Assembly: GCA_020086605.1 (NCBI GenBank)
Contig: JACBWW010000017.1
Coordinates: 1,094,208-1,158,207 of the forward strand
Reading direction: 5' to 3'
DNA length: 64,000 nucleotides
From: Lanius collurio
Taxonomy: Eukaryota; Chordata; Aves; Passeriformes; Laniidae
In this document: positions 1-12,200 of the stretch, in pieces
Layout: each line of letters begins with the position of its first letter
Position numbering within the stretch: position 1 is the first letter of the stretch
The notes under the pieces: model-generated
What the model saw: only the letters and a program-made list of their open reading frames with translations
Told to the model about the DNA's origin: nothing
Database searches by the model: none
Program-made: the position numbers and the translations under genes

Positions 1-180
1 AAAACTTCTGATAAGTATTTAAGTATTTCCACTAGTCCCTGTAGTGGTGTCATATTTAGCTGGAAAACTAATATAAATATTCCTGCTGTGTGTTTTCCAC
101 TTCTCAAGTATTCTTTCTTTTTAATAATCTTGTAAAGTATAAGAATTTTTGTATTAATTTCAAAAATTTTGTGTTAATAG
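1..180 (+). other. DIP2A: 3' end of a DIP2A intron (partial)
   Basis: This AT-rich sequence ends in the TTAATAG acceptor of exon 1. No other feature is seen. Confidence 0.85.
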
Positions 181-272
181 GCAAACTTTGGACCAGGAGT
201 ATGAAGGTTGCTTACAATATACTACATAAATTAGGCACAAAACAAGAACCAATGGTACGACCTGGAGACAGG
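181..272 (+). CDS. DIP2A: DIP2A exon 1 of window
   Basis: This 92-nt exon starts with two bases of a split Gly codon and encodes 30 residues beginning [18 protein letters not shown], a DIP2 family signature near the start of the first adenylate-forming domain. It ends RPGDR in phase 0 before the donor GTGAGT. The acceptor is TTAATAG, with a weak pyrimidine tract. Four or more upstream exons encoding about 370 residues must lie before the window. Confidence 0.93.
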
Positions 273-3200
273 GTGAGTATCTCAATGGTTATTTGTAATA
301 GTTTATATCCAATGTTGACAAAGAGAGGATGAGGTATTTGGGGTGCTCAGAGGAAATTAGTGAAATAATGGGGTGTGGGATGGGGTGCTGAAATCTGCTG
401 TTTACTCCCTAAGACTGATCATTCAGACAGATGTTTTGAACTGCATAATAAGTAAGGTGAGCTGGTACCCCCTGAATAGTAACTTGCAGTTGTGGCAACA
501 TCAACAATAAACATTCCCATGGAAAGTGATTTTTGGACATTGAACAACAGTCTGTTTAACAAAAGCTTGCTCATGGAGCCTGGAAGTGTCATGTGGATAA
601 AAAACTTACTTACTAATGACACTGTAGTTGTTTAGATGATAGAAACAAGAGGAGCTTTGTGGAGGACAAAGACAAGCAAAGTCAGCAGTTTTTGGCAGCC
701 AGTTGAATAAATAAATGATGCTGAGTGGTAACAGAGAATATTTCCATTCCTGGTTCTGACTCTGATGCAGCTGCTGCTAGAGGCTGAATCTGAGTAGCTG
801 GATAAAGCCCACAAGAGTTGCAGAGGTAGCACTTGAAGATGTTAAATGAAGACAAGAACATCCTATGGTTTTGCTAACAATGTACTTACAAACCTACCCC
901 TTTGTCTGCCAAGGCTGCCTGAGCCTGCTGCTCATTTTCTCTGCCAGAATGTGTACAGAAAATTCCACAGGTCCCATTCCAGTTTGGATCTAAGCTGTGG
1001 AATGGATATTCCAGAAAAAAATTGTCAGAAATGCAAATTTTAGTCCTGTGCTAGTGCTTAGTGTTCTAAGTGTGAGATTAAGTTTCCCCCCTCCAGAGTC
1101 TGATAGCAATTCTCAGACTGTTGGTTCACTTGATCCTCTTGTGCCACATGTGAGAAACATGTCTGCTTGCATTACATGTCTTAGGGCTTCAAAAATGAGA
1201 GCATGCAGTAATGCTTCCCAGAAGGAAAAAAGAGGAAAAAAAAAAAAGAGTGACAGTCCTTCCTGTGTTTCTTTTTGAAATAAATCATAAAGGAATTAGC
1301 TAAAGGATCTCTGAATCCTTAATCTAAATTGCTTCCTACGATGGCATTCATCCAGGACTAGGATCTGAAGACTCTCTTTTACTTGACTTATAAGAGTGTC
1401 TCTAAGCAACAGCAGAAGCAGCAAGTTGTTCAAGTGTACACCCCAAAACAGTCCACCCAGAAAGCTCCAAAGGAATAAAGTTCACATACAGGCAACGTGC
1501 ACCTCTGCTTATCTATTGTGTGCTGCCTGCCCCTCTTTGTGGTAATTTTCTGCAGTAGTCACTGGCATCTCCTAACATTCAGATAGGACTTGTGGATAGC
1601 TCAGACTAAAGCTGGAAATTAAACTAGCACAGGACACGTAAGGAACAAATTGCAGCTCTTCTAAAATAAATCTGCCTAGATTAAAGTGAAACAAATGTTT
1701 GTAGCTGAGTGCTGAAAGCATATGCTTTGTGTTGTAAAAACATCTTGCCTGGCATCCCTGTGTAACAGGAACGTGATCATCTGAGGCAAAATCACATTGA
1801 AGATGAGGTGTTACAGCACTTCTGATGCTCTAGGCTGTGATTCTGGTGGTTACACCCCTGTTGTAATAACATAAAAGCTTTCTGACCTCTTTGAAGGTGA
1901 CTTTATTCTACATAATGTGCCTTGTGTGACAGCACTTAAAGGTAGTTTTTAAATACTAAATGAAATACAGGCACACATTTCTGGTCTTTTCCAAATGGAA
2001 ATGTATTTGTTTCCTTTTTTTGATATATAAAAAATAGTTTATATTTTCCTTTAAAAACACCTTCTATCAATACAATCTCTGTTTTTCATTACCATTACTA
2101 CCTAATGACTACCATTACCTCACCTCTTAGGTTCTTTGTCTGAGCCAGAAAATAAATGAACGTGCCTGCATCTCCTTCCCTGTTTCTGGTATTATACATG
2201 ACAACCTGCATTTGCCTTCCATAGTAGCTTCAGAAATTTAACCTTGCATCACCCCAGACAGCTGCCTGGAAATGAATCTTACTCTCTGAAATATCTACTA
2301 GCTAACCAGATTCTCTGTTAATATACACTGTGTGATTTGTTTTCCTTCAACTTTATCCCTTTTTGCTTTTACACACATTATTTATTTATTTGGTACAAGT
2401 CTGTTAGTGATAAGTGTTTTTTGGAGAGGAAGTCAATGCCTCGTTCCCACTGGACTTCAGTAATTTTTTTTCTCACCTCTGTCAGCTTCCTTTCAAAGAT
2501 TCCCAGCCAAACCTTCACTGCCTTTGTGTAAGCAGAGAGCAGTGCAAAACCAGACAACCCTCAAAGTATATTTTGGGATCTTTCAGATGTTTGCTGGGCT
2601 CAGCAATCTCTACCATCCACTCTGTGCACCTGGCAAAATCCCTATATTTCCATTTGCATACAGTAAGCCCTGCATAGCCATCTCCAGCACTTGGATTGTT
2701 TAATGTACAAGTGTGCAGATAAAGTAGTGGTGTATTTGCTCTATTTCTAAAGAATTAAATCTTAAGCTTAAAAACCAGATATTTTGGACCCACTTGGACA
2801 AGGCTGGTTAGATTTCTTCTAGTTTGAAGAAATCAAGTTGATGTATGGAAGGTTATCCACACATGGATACATATGGAAGGTACATACATATGGAAGGTAT
2901 CCATACATAGTATGGAAGGCTTTGAAGCCATGTGAAAATTCTGGAAACTCCCACTAGCTGAACCTTGGAGCATACATCATGATTTTACCTCAACAAAACT
3001 GCAGTGGGTGTCAAAGCAGTCAAAACTCAAGAGCCACCAAGTAGTTTCAGCAAGTTTCAAGGTGCTGTGGTAGTACAGCCTTGTCCTGTGTGTGAGCCCA
3101 GAGGAAGGAGGTTTGAAATCATTTGCCATGCCTTTGCATGCCATGCAGTTGACTGTGCAGGAGTAACCAGCTGTGTTACAGCTGTTTAGGACATGAGCTG

Positions 3201-6200
3201 AGAACGCCCATCTGACTGAACTGAACCAAAAGCACAGAGAGGATCGAGCCACTGAGGTCATTCACCAGTGAGAGCACTGCTGTTCCCTGCCTTGCAAGGA
3301 GAGCTCTGGGCTCTCTGAAGTTGCTGGATCCTCAGCAAGGCTGGGAGCCCTCCCATCTCCTTCCCCTTTGTGTGTGGAGGATCTCAGGCATTACCCACAG
3401 GGCCCACAGGAGTTAAGCTGCACAGTTCAGCACCTACTGAGCATTCCAGTGATCTGTGATTGGTTTTGGCATTCTTCTATCTAAATAATTCCCCAGCCCT
3501 AGCCCTGAAGCTGGGAAGTTCAACAAATCCACACCTAGGTTGGCATGTGATAGGGACAGCTCTGGATGTGATGTTTACTTCTAGATACCAGCTTTTTGTG
3601 TGCACACAGAAACTTTACACTTGGACAACAGGACAGTCCTAAAACAAAACTGTTGCATGAGGCAAAGTACAGTGAAACAAAACAGTGTGTAAATGACTGA
3701 CATAATGGCATCTTAGGTCTGGGTAATCTGAATTGGTCACATGTACACTTCAATTTTAGTAACTTCAAGCAAATTATTACATTAGAATCCTAAATTCTTT
3801 TAATTCCATTTGCTTGGTTATTTAACACTGGTAAAGCAATGGGTTAATTCAGAACCAGGTGAAAAGTGTTGTCAATGTAGGAAACAATGCAGCATGAAAA
3901 TATTTAACTACATCCTAAGTGAAAATATTCATAGAAGGAATATTTATCAGAATAAATTCCTTCTGATTCCTCCTTCATCTGTCATTAGGCATTTGCATAG
4001 CTGTCTTAGGAGTTCTCCAGTACCATCTCCATCCAAAGGGAAGCATGGGAACGCCAATTATCATTATCTGACACCAGGATAAAACATTTTTAATGCAAAT
4101 CTCTCTCTTTCAGGTAACACTCGTGTTTCCTAACAATGATCCTGCTGCTTTCATGGTGGCATTTTATGGCTGCCTGCTTGCGGAAGTTGTGCCCGTCCCT
4201 ATTGAAGTGCCACTTACAAGAAAGGTGGGGAACTGAATTTCTTCTCTATGTTCCTTTTTAGAACTTATGTCAGAATAAATCACAACTGAACATAGATCCT
4301 GAGTACATTTTTGTGGTTAGCTAGCTCTAAATCTGAGGATACCAAGGTAGTTTTGTGTGGTGAATTATGTATAGTTTCTTCTTTTTTGTGATGGAAAATC
4401 TGAAGATGTGCTTGCAGTTTCAGCAAATGCAGGTCTTCATGGAGAATGAGAGGGAAATTTTTCAAGAGGACAGCTCTGCCAGTCGTAGATGGATTATCTT
4501 TGTTGCATTTTAAAGCCTTATGGTGTTGGCCACTGACAAAGAATCATTGGCAACAACTGCTGATTTTCCACCTGTCCCTGCAACCCAAGCTGTGTCATAA
4601 TGACACTGATGCTGTGTGTGCTACTTCAAAGCACTTATGGAAGTGCCTTCTTCTGTGTCTATATGTGCATATGTATTCCAAAGCTTCTGTCACCATGGTC
4701 ACCTCTGCCAAGGGTGGCACTGGAACAAATTCAGCTCAGGAATTCTTGCCACAGAACATACGTTCCTAGAGAAAACTGACAACTTCTAATTAAAAGCCTT
4801 TCATGTCCAGTGTTGGTTCAAAGATTCAACCACGTATCCCAGAGGAGTGTTAGGAGGCAGATAGAGCAGTTCCAGCTGGAAAGAGTGTCTGGGGATAGTG
4901 AGGGGAGGATCAGTGGTGGAGGTGAACCACAGCTGGGTCACTGACATAGATTCTGCAGAACTTGCATTTTTTTTCTGAGGATGTGTGCCTAGAAGGCTGT
5001 AAATACAGCAAAATATATTTATTCATTACAAGGGTTTTTGTTGTATCCCCTTAATTTACCATGTTTGGCTGCTCCTACATAGCCCTTGTATGATCGCTTT
5101 TTTTATTAACTAGCACTAATAATGCCTTGCTTTAATTATTTGGTCTGGACTTGTCCATAAAAAGAGTGTTCTTAAATCCTTACAAGCTTTCTTCTTTAAA
5201 GTAAATTGTTTTGGAAAATGTTGACTGAATCTGCGAGATGTTTCCAAGGAAAGGGCTGAGCAAATATATTGCTTTGGTCAAACGTTTTCAATGTTTCAGT
5301 TGTCAAGGGTTTTTCTTTGAAATGTTCCAGTGTTGGAGCACCCTGGAGCAGAAGCTCAAATCTTTGTTTCATGGACAGGAATGCTTGCTTTTAAAAGAAA
5401 GCCCTGAAAACAAGATTATGAGCCCTCACAAAGGCTTTGCAGTTTCCACATCTCACACAGCAAATTAACGACTCAAAATAACTGGAGATTCCCACCTGAA
5501 TGAACCTGCTTGAGCCTTCCTCACCTCTGGGAAGCTGAGCTGACCTCAACACTTCTCCATTTCAATCACACATGTCCCAGCCAACATCTGTGGTGGGTTT
5601 CTGCCATGGTGAAACCAGAAGGTGACAGGGAGAGAAGGGGTGGGAGATGGAGGAAGGGGCAGGTTGATAAATTGGTGAAGGAGGAGAGAGAGGTGGAGGG
5701 AGGGAGGGAGTGGATCAGACAACAAGAGGCCATGATCCAGCTGAGCAGATTTGAGGGCCACTGAGCAGAAGGAAGGACCAAGAGAAAGAGGAGACAGGAT
5801 GAGCCCCAGCTTAAACTGTCTGACTGGAGGAAACATGCATGTGAGCTGCAAAGGCCGTGCAAGGGGAGAGGATGGGAGCTCAAACACCATAACTGCTTTG
5901 GGGAGCAGAGTTATGCTGTTCCATTTCTAAAATGTTGCATTTGAGAGCACTGAGAGGTGGACATGGCTGTAAAATGAGGATGATTTTAGTAGGAACATGT
6001 TGTGTTTGCATTAGGCTCTCATTATGCCTTCACACCCAAGGGCAGTACCTGTAGTCTGAGGCAGCTGCATAACATGGTGCATTATTTTGATAAAAACCAG
6101 AGATTTTACATGCACCAAGAAAATAAAGCTGGCAGAATATGTACATTTTAAGATCTTATAGAGTGCTCAAATGGGTAAATCTGCTTTCATTCCATGAAAA

Positions 6201-9200
6201 AAAAAGCAGCATGGTTTTGAGGGTTAAAAAAATCTAATATGTCTTTCCCTGTTACTGTTTTCTGAGGTTTAATGTCATTTTGAAGCACATAAATAGGCGT
6301 AAATTTGATTTATTTTGGAACATCTGATACCATATCCATCCAGTAAACTATAAAATCCAGCTGTCCAAGTAAATACTCTGTGTCAAATGAATAACTTACC
6401 CTAATTTGGCTGAACCTCTTGGGTGTTTGTTTTTTTTTAAATATGTGTCTATATATGGATATATAAATATACACTTACACATGTATATATATATTTATAT
6501 AAAGGAATATATACAGACTCAGACTGTTTATCTTTTGCCATGGAGTTTAAATATCAAATTAATAACACAATAACAGAGATGTCAGTTAAAAAAGCAACAT
6601 GATCTATACTCTATAAATAGAACTATGCAATCTCACAACATATACTATTGCAAATATCTTTGCATTTGTTTATATGGAAAGGCAACTGGAGTGGGAACAA
6701 TGAGATGAAAATTGTGTTCTGAGTAGTCCCAGAAGGAATACCTCTGCCTGGTCAAATGGCAGTGGATTGCTTCTGGCATCCGTGGGAAGATGTCATTCAT
6801 GTCATCACACAATGGCCTAGACTGTTCTGTGTGCTTTCCCATTATTTGTTCTGTTTTCTGCATGCTTCAGTACATTCTGGCAGTGGACATCCTTTGGGTT
6901 ACTTTCTGGAAGACAGAGATGTGAGCTGGCAAATAGACCAGCAATTATATTTTATATTGTATTATAATGTAGGTTTACAGAATAATAATCTGATACAGGA
7001 TGAGCTATTTCAGGTAGTTATATTAGCAGCCATTTCTAATATTAAAAGTTTGTATTAGCAGCTCTAATACTGTTCTACATTTTCATAAAGAAGAGTTTTT
7101 CACAGCTCTGTGCAGAATTTTGTCCCTGGCATTTTAAAACTGGCAGTAATGTTTGCAGCCAGATAGACTTTTGGCTTACAGATTACTCTGCAGACATCTA
7201 TACTCATATGGGAGTAAGGGCTTTTGCTTTACCAGCACACAGATTTTGTGTGCATTCCCTTTTCTTTCTAGTATAACTGTTATTTTTTTAGGCTTTTGAC
7301 AGAATTTTCTTCCCAGTTCATTATTAGGTGAAGGTCCACCTTGCCTTGCTGTTTCCTTCTGTATCCCAACTTTGTGTTGAAAGAATATCTAAAATATCCC
7401 CAGGACTTCAGGGTATCTCTGACCTGGCATCTGGGATGGATTGTCTGAACATCCAGCAACTGGATGCAGCATTCTCCAATTTTATTCCCAGAATACTTCT
7501 GAGTGTTTGGCAAAGAAAAATTGGAAATTGGAATTCATGGAGCATGGTTTTGCCTCTTTAGACTTGGGACATCAGATCTAAAATTAAAAACTGAAATCTC
7601 AAAGCAACTTTTCATTCTAAAAGCACCAGTCAGGAGTTCTGCACTCATTGTAACAATAGAACAAGCAGCATTTTTATTTCTCCTCCTTTCCCTGCATTTA
7701 ATACCATTGCAATGCCTTTATCATCAACACTCCCCAAAATTGTTGTTGCTAATCCTCATGCCTTGTCTTACAGACTCTTTTCTCTCAGAATAGTGTCCCT
7801 TTCTCCAAATTTGCTTATATTTCCCAAACATTAGCAAATAAGGTGTCCTCTACAACATGTCTTCGTTCAGAACTGCCATTTTTGTTAATCTTGTCTGAAG
7901 CTGGAGTGTTACAAACTCTTTCATTGTATGTGTGATACGATGTGAATTGCAAACTGTATGTCATAGAATGTGCCATCAAAGTAGATGAGATGCGAGTTTC
8001 AACATGTCAAGTTCTAGTTCAAACAGTGATTTACTATGTCCCTTATGAAAAAGATTTTAAAATATGGTTTTGATTTATTTTTCTTTATGTTTTTTTAGGT
8101 CAATGTTTTTTTCCATTTGATTGGTGCCATGAAAAATATTATTATTCTGCTCTGACACAGTCAGGGGAGCTAATCAGTTTTAATCTAAAAATAACATTTT
8201 TGTCCTCCAAGCACATTCATAGTTATGCTCAGTCACATGCTGTGAACATAGGAAGAAAGCTATCCCTCACAGACCTTCATGGCCTCCTTATCATAGGCAG
8301 AATTTGTAGCAGGGTATGTGTGACATGAAAGCATGTAAAAATTAGTTTTTCACTTGAAATACTATTTCCAAGCCTGTTAGATTTAATGCTGTGTGTGCTT
8401 TCAGCAGGCATTTCTGTGCTCTTCCAGATGCTGGCTCTCACAGTATGATTGGAAGAATTGTACCTGTGTATTGTCACAGGAAATCTGGAGATACCCATTC
8501 CAGGACATTTGGGGTTTTTTTTAAAGGATGCTTCATATAGGGTAAAACTATTTTTCAGGAGCTCTTTTTATTTAATCCTGAAAGATTACTAAAGCTTGAA
8601 CAGTAGCCAGGGAGGTATATCTCTTCCAAGACAGTGAAATTGTCCCAGCCATATCTTTCTTTGAAGAAGAATTCTAGTCTGAAGGAAATACACCTTGACA
8701 TCTTTCCTGGTGTTTCAGGGATAAAATGAGCTTTGCTTTCTCTCAGCTTTACTCATTGTAGGGCTGTAGTGTGCCAGAAACACTGGAGCTCTACATGCTT
8801 TTGAACATCTTTTAACAATGCATCTCTCTCTCCTGGATTTAAAATATGTATAAAATTTTATATATATTCTTTTCAGTGGCATAGTCTTCCAATCCTTCCA
8901 AGGAATCTAAGTTCCCTGAGCTGCACCTGAGCCCCCTGTGCACACTGCTGGGCCCTGGAAGCCTTGTGCCTGTCCATCCCTCTTCCTACACTTCAGCAGT
9001 GGAGCACTAAGAAGTCCTTGCTCAGTTTGCCACAGTGGATCTTACATCCTTTAAAGTTTGTGTTTCCTTATTGTATTTTCAAGTTTAGGAAATGGTAGTT
9101 TCCTGTAGAGGACATCACATTTCATGCAGTGTCCCCTGCCAAAAATAACCATTGTCATGCTTTTATTAAGATTTTTGGAAATTAAGATGCTCATTGTTGA

Positions 9201-12200
9201 AAATTTCACATGCAAATTGCAGGCAGATACCAAAGCTGTTGTCTGAAGAGCCAACTAATTTCTTCATCTTAAAACTGGTTACAAAGATTTTGTCTGCACT
9301 GTGCTTAATTTTCACTAAGGTCTTTGTGTTTTTTAAAAAAGAGGGTTTCCTCAATGCCTTTTTACTTTTGGCTCAGAACTGATGATGCTTGGCCTTTACA
9401 TCTGATCATTGGCCTATTTGTTCTTTACCAGCAAATTTTTGTTAGGCTGAGGGCACTGGAGCTCAAATAAGCATTGTAACAGAAAACAAGATTAGTTCAG
9501 TCTGTGATGCTCCACCACATAATTCTCATTTTGAAAGCAGTCTGGGATTTGCAAGTGAACAGAAGTAACCTTTATCAGGCCAACCTTTGCACATGCTGTC
9601 TCTTCCTTCCTTCCTTATTAGATAAGGACATGCAGTCTCACTCACAGAGACAGGATCATAATTGTTTTCCTTCACACAGATACTCTCACAAAGCATTCTA
9701 GAAATGACATTATAACAGCATGCTGAAATGCAACCACACGTGGGATTTTTTTATTCTGACAATGAATTATCACTCTCTGCAGCAGGAAGAAGACAATTTG
9801 CCTCCAGGTACTGGCAAAAACCTTTAGGGAACCTTTAATAAAAGTCTTTAGAGAACTTTGAATGGCTGCCTACAGCAGAGAGGATTTCCGGCTCGCTTCA
9901 TCTGAAAGATTGATCTCTCTAGGTGTGTGCAGACATGGTCTAAAGCTATGCACACCTCATTTTTCATACCCCAGCAAGTGCTGTGCCTTCAAGAAATGTA
10001 AAATGATAGTTTCAAAGTCAGCAATTGGTCTCAGACCTCATGCTACAATACCTCAGCTCTGTGTTTTGCCTTCTGCCTGCATTATGTGTCATTTCAAACT
10101 GTGAATTGTGGAGGGTTTGACAATGAGCATCTCTGGCAAGTCAGTGAGCCCCTGTCTGCAGCTGGGACTGCGTTGAGTTGTATCACCTGGTCTCCACTGG
10201 CTTCCTGAGATTTTTCCTACCCCCACAAGATTCAGCAAAATAAAGTGTTCATGGCAAGTGGGGGGGTTGCCAAGTAGCAGACCAGCATAAATTACCAAAA
10301 TAGCAAGTAACACTTCTGACAAACCAGTGTGTCCTGAAAATCTATTCCCTTCTCAGGTAGGAGAGTGATTTTATTCAAGAGGGGAAGATGATTTGGTTTT
10401 TTTTTTTTGTGAAAGATTATTTGTTTGTGTCTTTTTGATACTTACAAAGTAGTTTTCACCATTGCACCCATTCTTTTCACATTTCTCAAAAGGCAGGCCG
10501 ATAGCTTGTCTGTGAAATCTGAAATAATCATTCCCTTTAAAATGAGTAGCCTTTTTGTGGCCCACATGGAAACTTTTACTGCTTCTGGCAAAGGACTGCA
10601 CTTTCAACTCAAACTTCATTTTTCAAATACAAGTTTTGCTCAAGGTCCTCACTGTTCTGGGCCTGTCATGCTGAGGCGTAAGGAGCAGCAAAGACTGTTG
10701 TGCTTACATGGCTGAGTATGTGGGTGACATTGTGGTGTGTCTGGGGGATTTATAAAGGTTTCAGATCTTCCACCTCCTGGCTGTCACCCCAGCATCTCAA
10801 CGCCACTTGAGTAGTTAGAAACAAGTTCTGTGGGGCAGCAGTTATCACAGAAGCACTGGCATGGATGTTCACCCCTTCTTCATGTCTCTGTTCTCTGCAG
10901 TACTTTTAGATTCTGGGTCAGGATGGAGCCACCAGAAGCAGGCAGAAGGTGAGGATAACTAGTTATGGGGTGTGAGAGACTGAGACTGAAAGTGGAATCG
11001 ATGGACACTGAGTAGGAGAGTTCCAGAAAGCTTCATTGTGTTCATACTGCAAAATCCTCAGCTGGAGCTCCCATGGCCCTTGAGAACAGTGTCTGTCACA
11101 GCACCTCTGCTTCAGCATCTTGATTTGCCTTTTTCTTGCAAGGCAGGATTTAGTGTGGCCACCAAAGCATGGCATGGGATTTGAAAGTCTGTAAAACACA
11201 CTGCCCATGCCTGGTGAAATTCTTCCAATGTCTTTTAGCAGTGCTACATCACACAATTGTTCAGTCATGTTTTCCTTACAATTGAAAGAATATCTGTGCA
11301 GAAAAGAATGGAGTGAAGATTTTAATGCTGTTTGAGGTGGGTTGTCCTGATGTAAAGCAGTCTGCTATTACAAACTGTGACACAGACTGTACTAAGAAAT
11401 CTGTGTATGTGTGTGAACTGCTACAAATGAATGATTAATATTTATGTGGACATGCTCTAAGACAGTTAATACTGCACTAGGGGAAAGCGTAGTCATTCTT
11501 TCTTGTGTTATCTGAAAAACTCTACACTGTTAATACAAGTTTCTTTCCCCCATTGTTTTGTTTTGCTGTAAGAAGAGTTTGACAGATGATTTCTTAGCTG
11601 ATGCATCCCCCAGGGACATGCCATGCTGCTGCTCTAAGCTCCACACTTTCTACTGGCTTTCCTTATGTTAGATTTCTTAATGGAATTTGTTAGGTTACTT
11701 TCTGCTTACAAAGTTCTGCATTAAATGGGATTTCCTTGCTTGAGAATTGGCATTTTCTTGATATAGTGGTGAAACAGTTTATAGCAGTCTTTTATAGGAT
11801 ATACAGTTACAACAACATTGTAATTTAAAATTGAGATCACTGCAGTCTCCATTGAATTATAAAATTTATATGCCTTTTTAAATTGGTAGTTAGAAAGTCA
11901 TACATATATTAGTAAATATTTATTAGATTAAATTTAATGGGAAATTTTGAGCAAGGGTAGTATGAATCTGATATTTTAAGGAACTCCTGACCTCCCTTTA
12001 TAGATGATAGAGTAGCAGGTCTCAGAAGCTGTATCTTGACCAAGGAGTGGTGTTCTCAGTGGAACACTCCAGCCTTCATCTTCCTGGCATTCCTTCTGAG
12101 GAGCCCTCAGGGAGAGCCATCTCTCCTACACTGTTCAGGTACCCACATTTCCTTCCTCTGAGCAGACTCCAAGAATGGATACAGAAGGTCTCATCCTCAT

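Larger units (their letters stand above)
273..4113 (+). other. DIP2A: DIP2A intron, 3,841 nt
   Basis: The intron runs from GTGAGT to TTTCAG. It holds a 9-bp inverted repeat (2811-2834), a cluster of four TATGGAAGG direct repeats (2844-2919) and a short A-rich run near 1236. No transposable element or gene was recognised in the rest. Confidence 0.9.
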
